A stretch of 5,126 nucleotides of DNA from an uncultured Nitrososphaera sp. GTDB lineage: Archaea > Thermoproteota > Nitrososphaeria > Nitrososphaerales > Nitrososphaeraceae. Below, one piece after another: positions 4,413 to 5,126 of this stretch (within the stretch, counting starts at the first letter, position 1; each line of letters opens with the position of its first letter). The stretch lies in assembly GCA_946480575.1 (NCBI GenBank), contig CAMLKF010000086.1, positions 1 to 5,126 on the forward strand. The letters are read 5' to 3'. The position numbers were made by a program, and so were the translations under genes. The notes below the pieces were generated by a model. It saw only the letters and a list, made by a program, of their open reading frames with translations. It was not told the origin of the DNA and ran no database searches.

Positions 4413-4708
4413 ATGTATGTTGATCCAAGACAACAACAATTTGAAAAAATCCCGATTATAGGTTCAAAGTAACTGAAGAGGAACTTCAGAATGTTATATA
4501 CCCTGTAATGCATGACTGCTATCAGCTTGGTATCATTGACCACGATACCCTAACATCGTTCCTACGGTTCTGCGTCCAATTCTGGATTGGGCACTACCGC
4601 ATGAAGAAGCAGCAGTTTGACATGGTGCAGGAAGAGATAGAGGAGGAGGAGAAGCTTGTAGCTATAGCTTCAGAGAAGGAGGCGTACAAGAAGAACTCTA
4701 CAGCATGA
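4413..4708 (+). pseudogene. frameshifted gene for a small charged, coiled-coil-ended protein of unknown function
   Basis: ATG at 4413 reads MYVDPRQQQFEK and then soon hits a stop (TAA 4470-4472). The -1 frame from the A6 run at 4444-4449 continues NPDYRFKVTEEELQNVIYPV and stays open to TGA at 4706-4708. The second frame has no start codon between its own upstream stop (4442-4444) and ATG 4508, yet those 20 codons read as good protein. One missing A therefore explains both halves, and the joined product would be about 98 residues. It has an N-terminal Gln-rich tip, a mixed helical middle with aromatics (CVQFWIGHYRMKKQQF), and a Glu/Lys-rich C-terminal helix likely to coil. I do not recognise the family. 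Alternatives are a real pseudogene, a sequencing error, programmed slippage, or a true 66-residue protein from ATG 4508. Confidence 0.55.
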
Positions 4709-4730
4709 GCGAGATAGAGAAGGGACAACA

Positions 4731-5126
4731 GATGGGTTGGAGCGGCTGTGACCTACGTCATTCTGGACATAACGCGGATTGAGAGCCTGTCGCTCAAACT
4801 GGGGATGGGGCGACTCAACCTCAACGGTATAATTCTGAACACAATTGAAGATTACAGCGACCAGCTTGGCGGCAACGGTGGGAATTTATTGTACCGGCCA
4901 GACAGACAGAAGAAGACATCTATGTTCAGGCAGACAGAGAAAGAAAGAATGATGCAGGTCGGCTCAACCCTGCTTGGCAATGCATTAAAGTTCACAGAGA
5001 GTGGCACGGTGACGATAACGACGCAGAGGAACAGCGACAATATCGTCGTCGTTACAGTGCAGAACACGAGCACCGGTGTATATATATAGACCCAGACATC
5101 ATGCCAAGGCTGTTCACGAAATTTGC
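4731..5126 (+). pseudogene. truncated, frameshifted sensor histidine kinase relic (runs off the window)
   Basis: Three frames join into one histidine kinase. DGLERL (4731-4748) is the end of the dimerisation helix. A second frame gives TYVILDITRIESLSLKL, then KERMMQVGSTLLGNALKF (the ATP-binding N-box) and a beta-rich stretch up to QNTSTGV at 5080. A third frame gives IDPDIMPRLFTKF at the window end, the usual continuation of the G1 box. The frames are separated by a doubled TG at 4747-4750 and by a (TA)5 run at 5079-5088. No phospho-accepting His box or sensor domain is found upstream; the previous 300 bases belong to another reading frame. The usual DxGxG of the G1 box reads N-T-S-T-G, so the catalytic Asp is gone. 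It is therefore very probably not a working kinase. Confidence 0.8.
5079..5088 (+). repeat. (TA)5 dinucleotide tract breaking the kinase frame
   Basis: Five TA units sit exactly where the kinase frame changes. With four units the frame would read G-V-Y-I-D-P-D, and with one unit the family-like G-V-D-P-D. Slippage in the tract explains the break. Confidence 0.8.

Overview
The window most likely comes from a Nitrososphaera-type ammonia-oxidising archaeon (Thaumarchaeota/Nitrososphaeria). This is inferred from four things: an archaeal-style Sat/CysH pair, TATA-like boxes at archaeal promoter spacing, frequent GTG/TTG starts, and a relic of the 'DITRIES…SLKL…' histidine kinases that are abundant in that lineage. 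I recognised families by reading, not by searching a database, so the taxon is a strong guess and not a measurement.

Layout. Bases 3-179 hold the 3' end of an unidentified + strand gene. It meets the leftward operon cysH-sat tail to tail, about 10 bases apart. The operon encodes Fe-S APS/PAPS reductase (2087-1344) and ATP sulfurylase (1338-190), the first two steps of assimilatory sulfate reduction. A divergent intergenic region of about 400 bases carries a TATA-like box for each side. On its right lies a 470-residue protein (2496-3908) that follows the selenophosphate synthetase (SelD/PurM-like) fold from end to end but has lost most of the catalytic and metal-binding signatures. Its place, head to head with the sulfate genes, suggests a sulfur- or selenium-related role. 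That role is inference.

From about 3909 the character changes. The DNA looks more AT-rich, has no long intact gene, and holds a dense set of repeats at 4082-4356. These are a CTGTTWAAC-type element repeated about seven times in two outer clusters, two GCTGYGCAA-type sites on each side facing inward, and a perfect 13-bp inverted repeat nearest the centre. Together they form a nested dyad about 275 bases long. A TATA-like box lies on its left, a T6 run lies near its right side, and it contains a GNRA-capped hairpin. It could be a controlled non-coding RNA locus, a multi-site operator, a plasmid-type origin, or a non-autonomous mobile element. The sequence alone does not decide between these.

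Downstream are a small acidic/coiled-coil gene that is open only if one base is gained in an A6 run (4413-4708), and a truncated histidine kinase relic with two dinucleotide-repeat frameshifts (4731 to the window end). The right part therefore looks like an accessory or decaying region beside a housekeeping sulfur locus.
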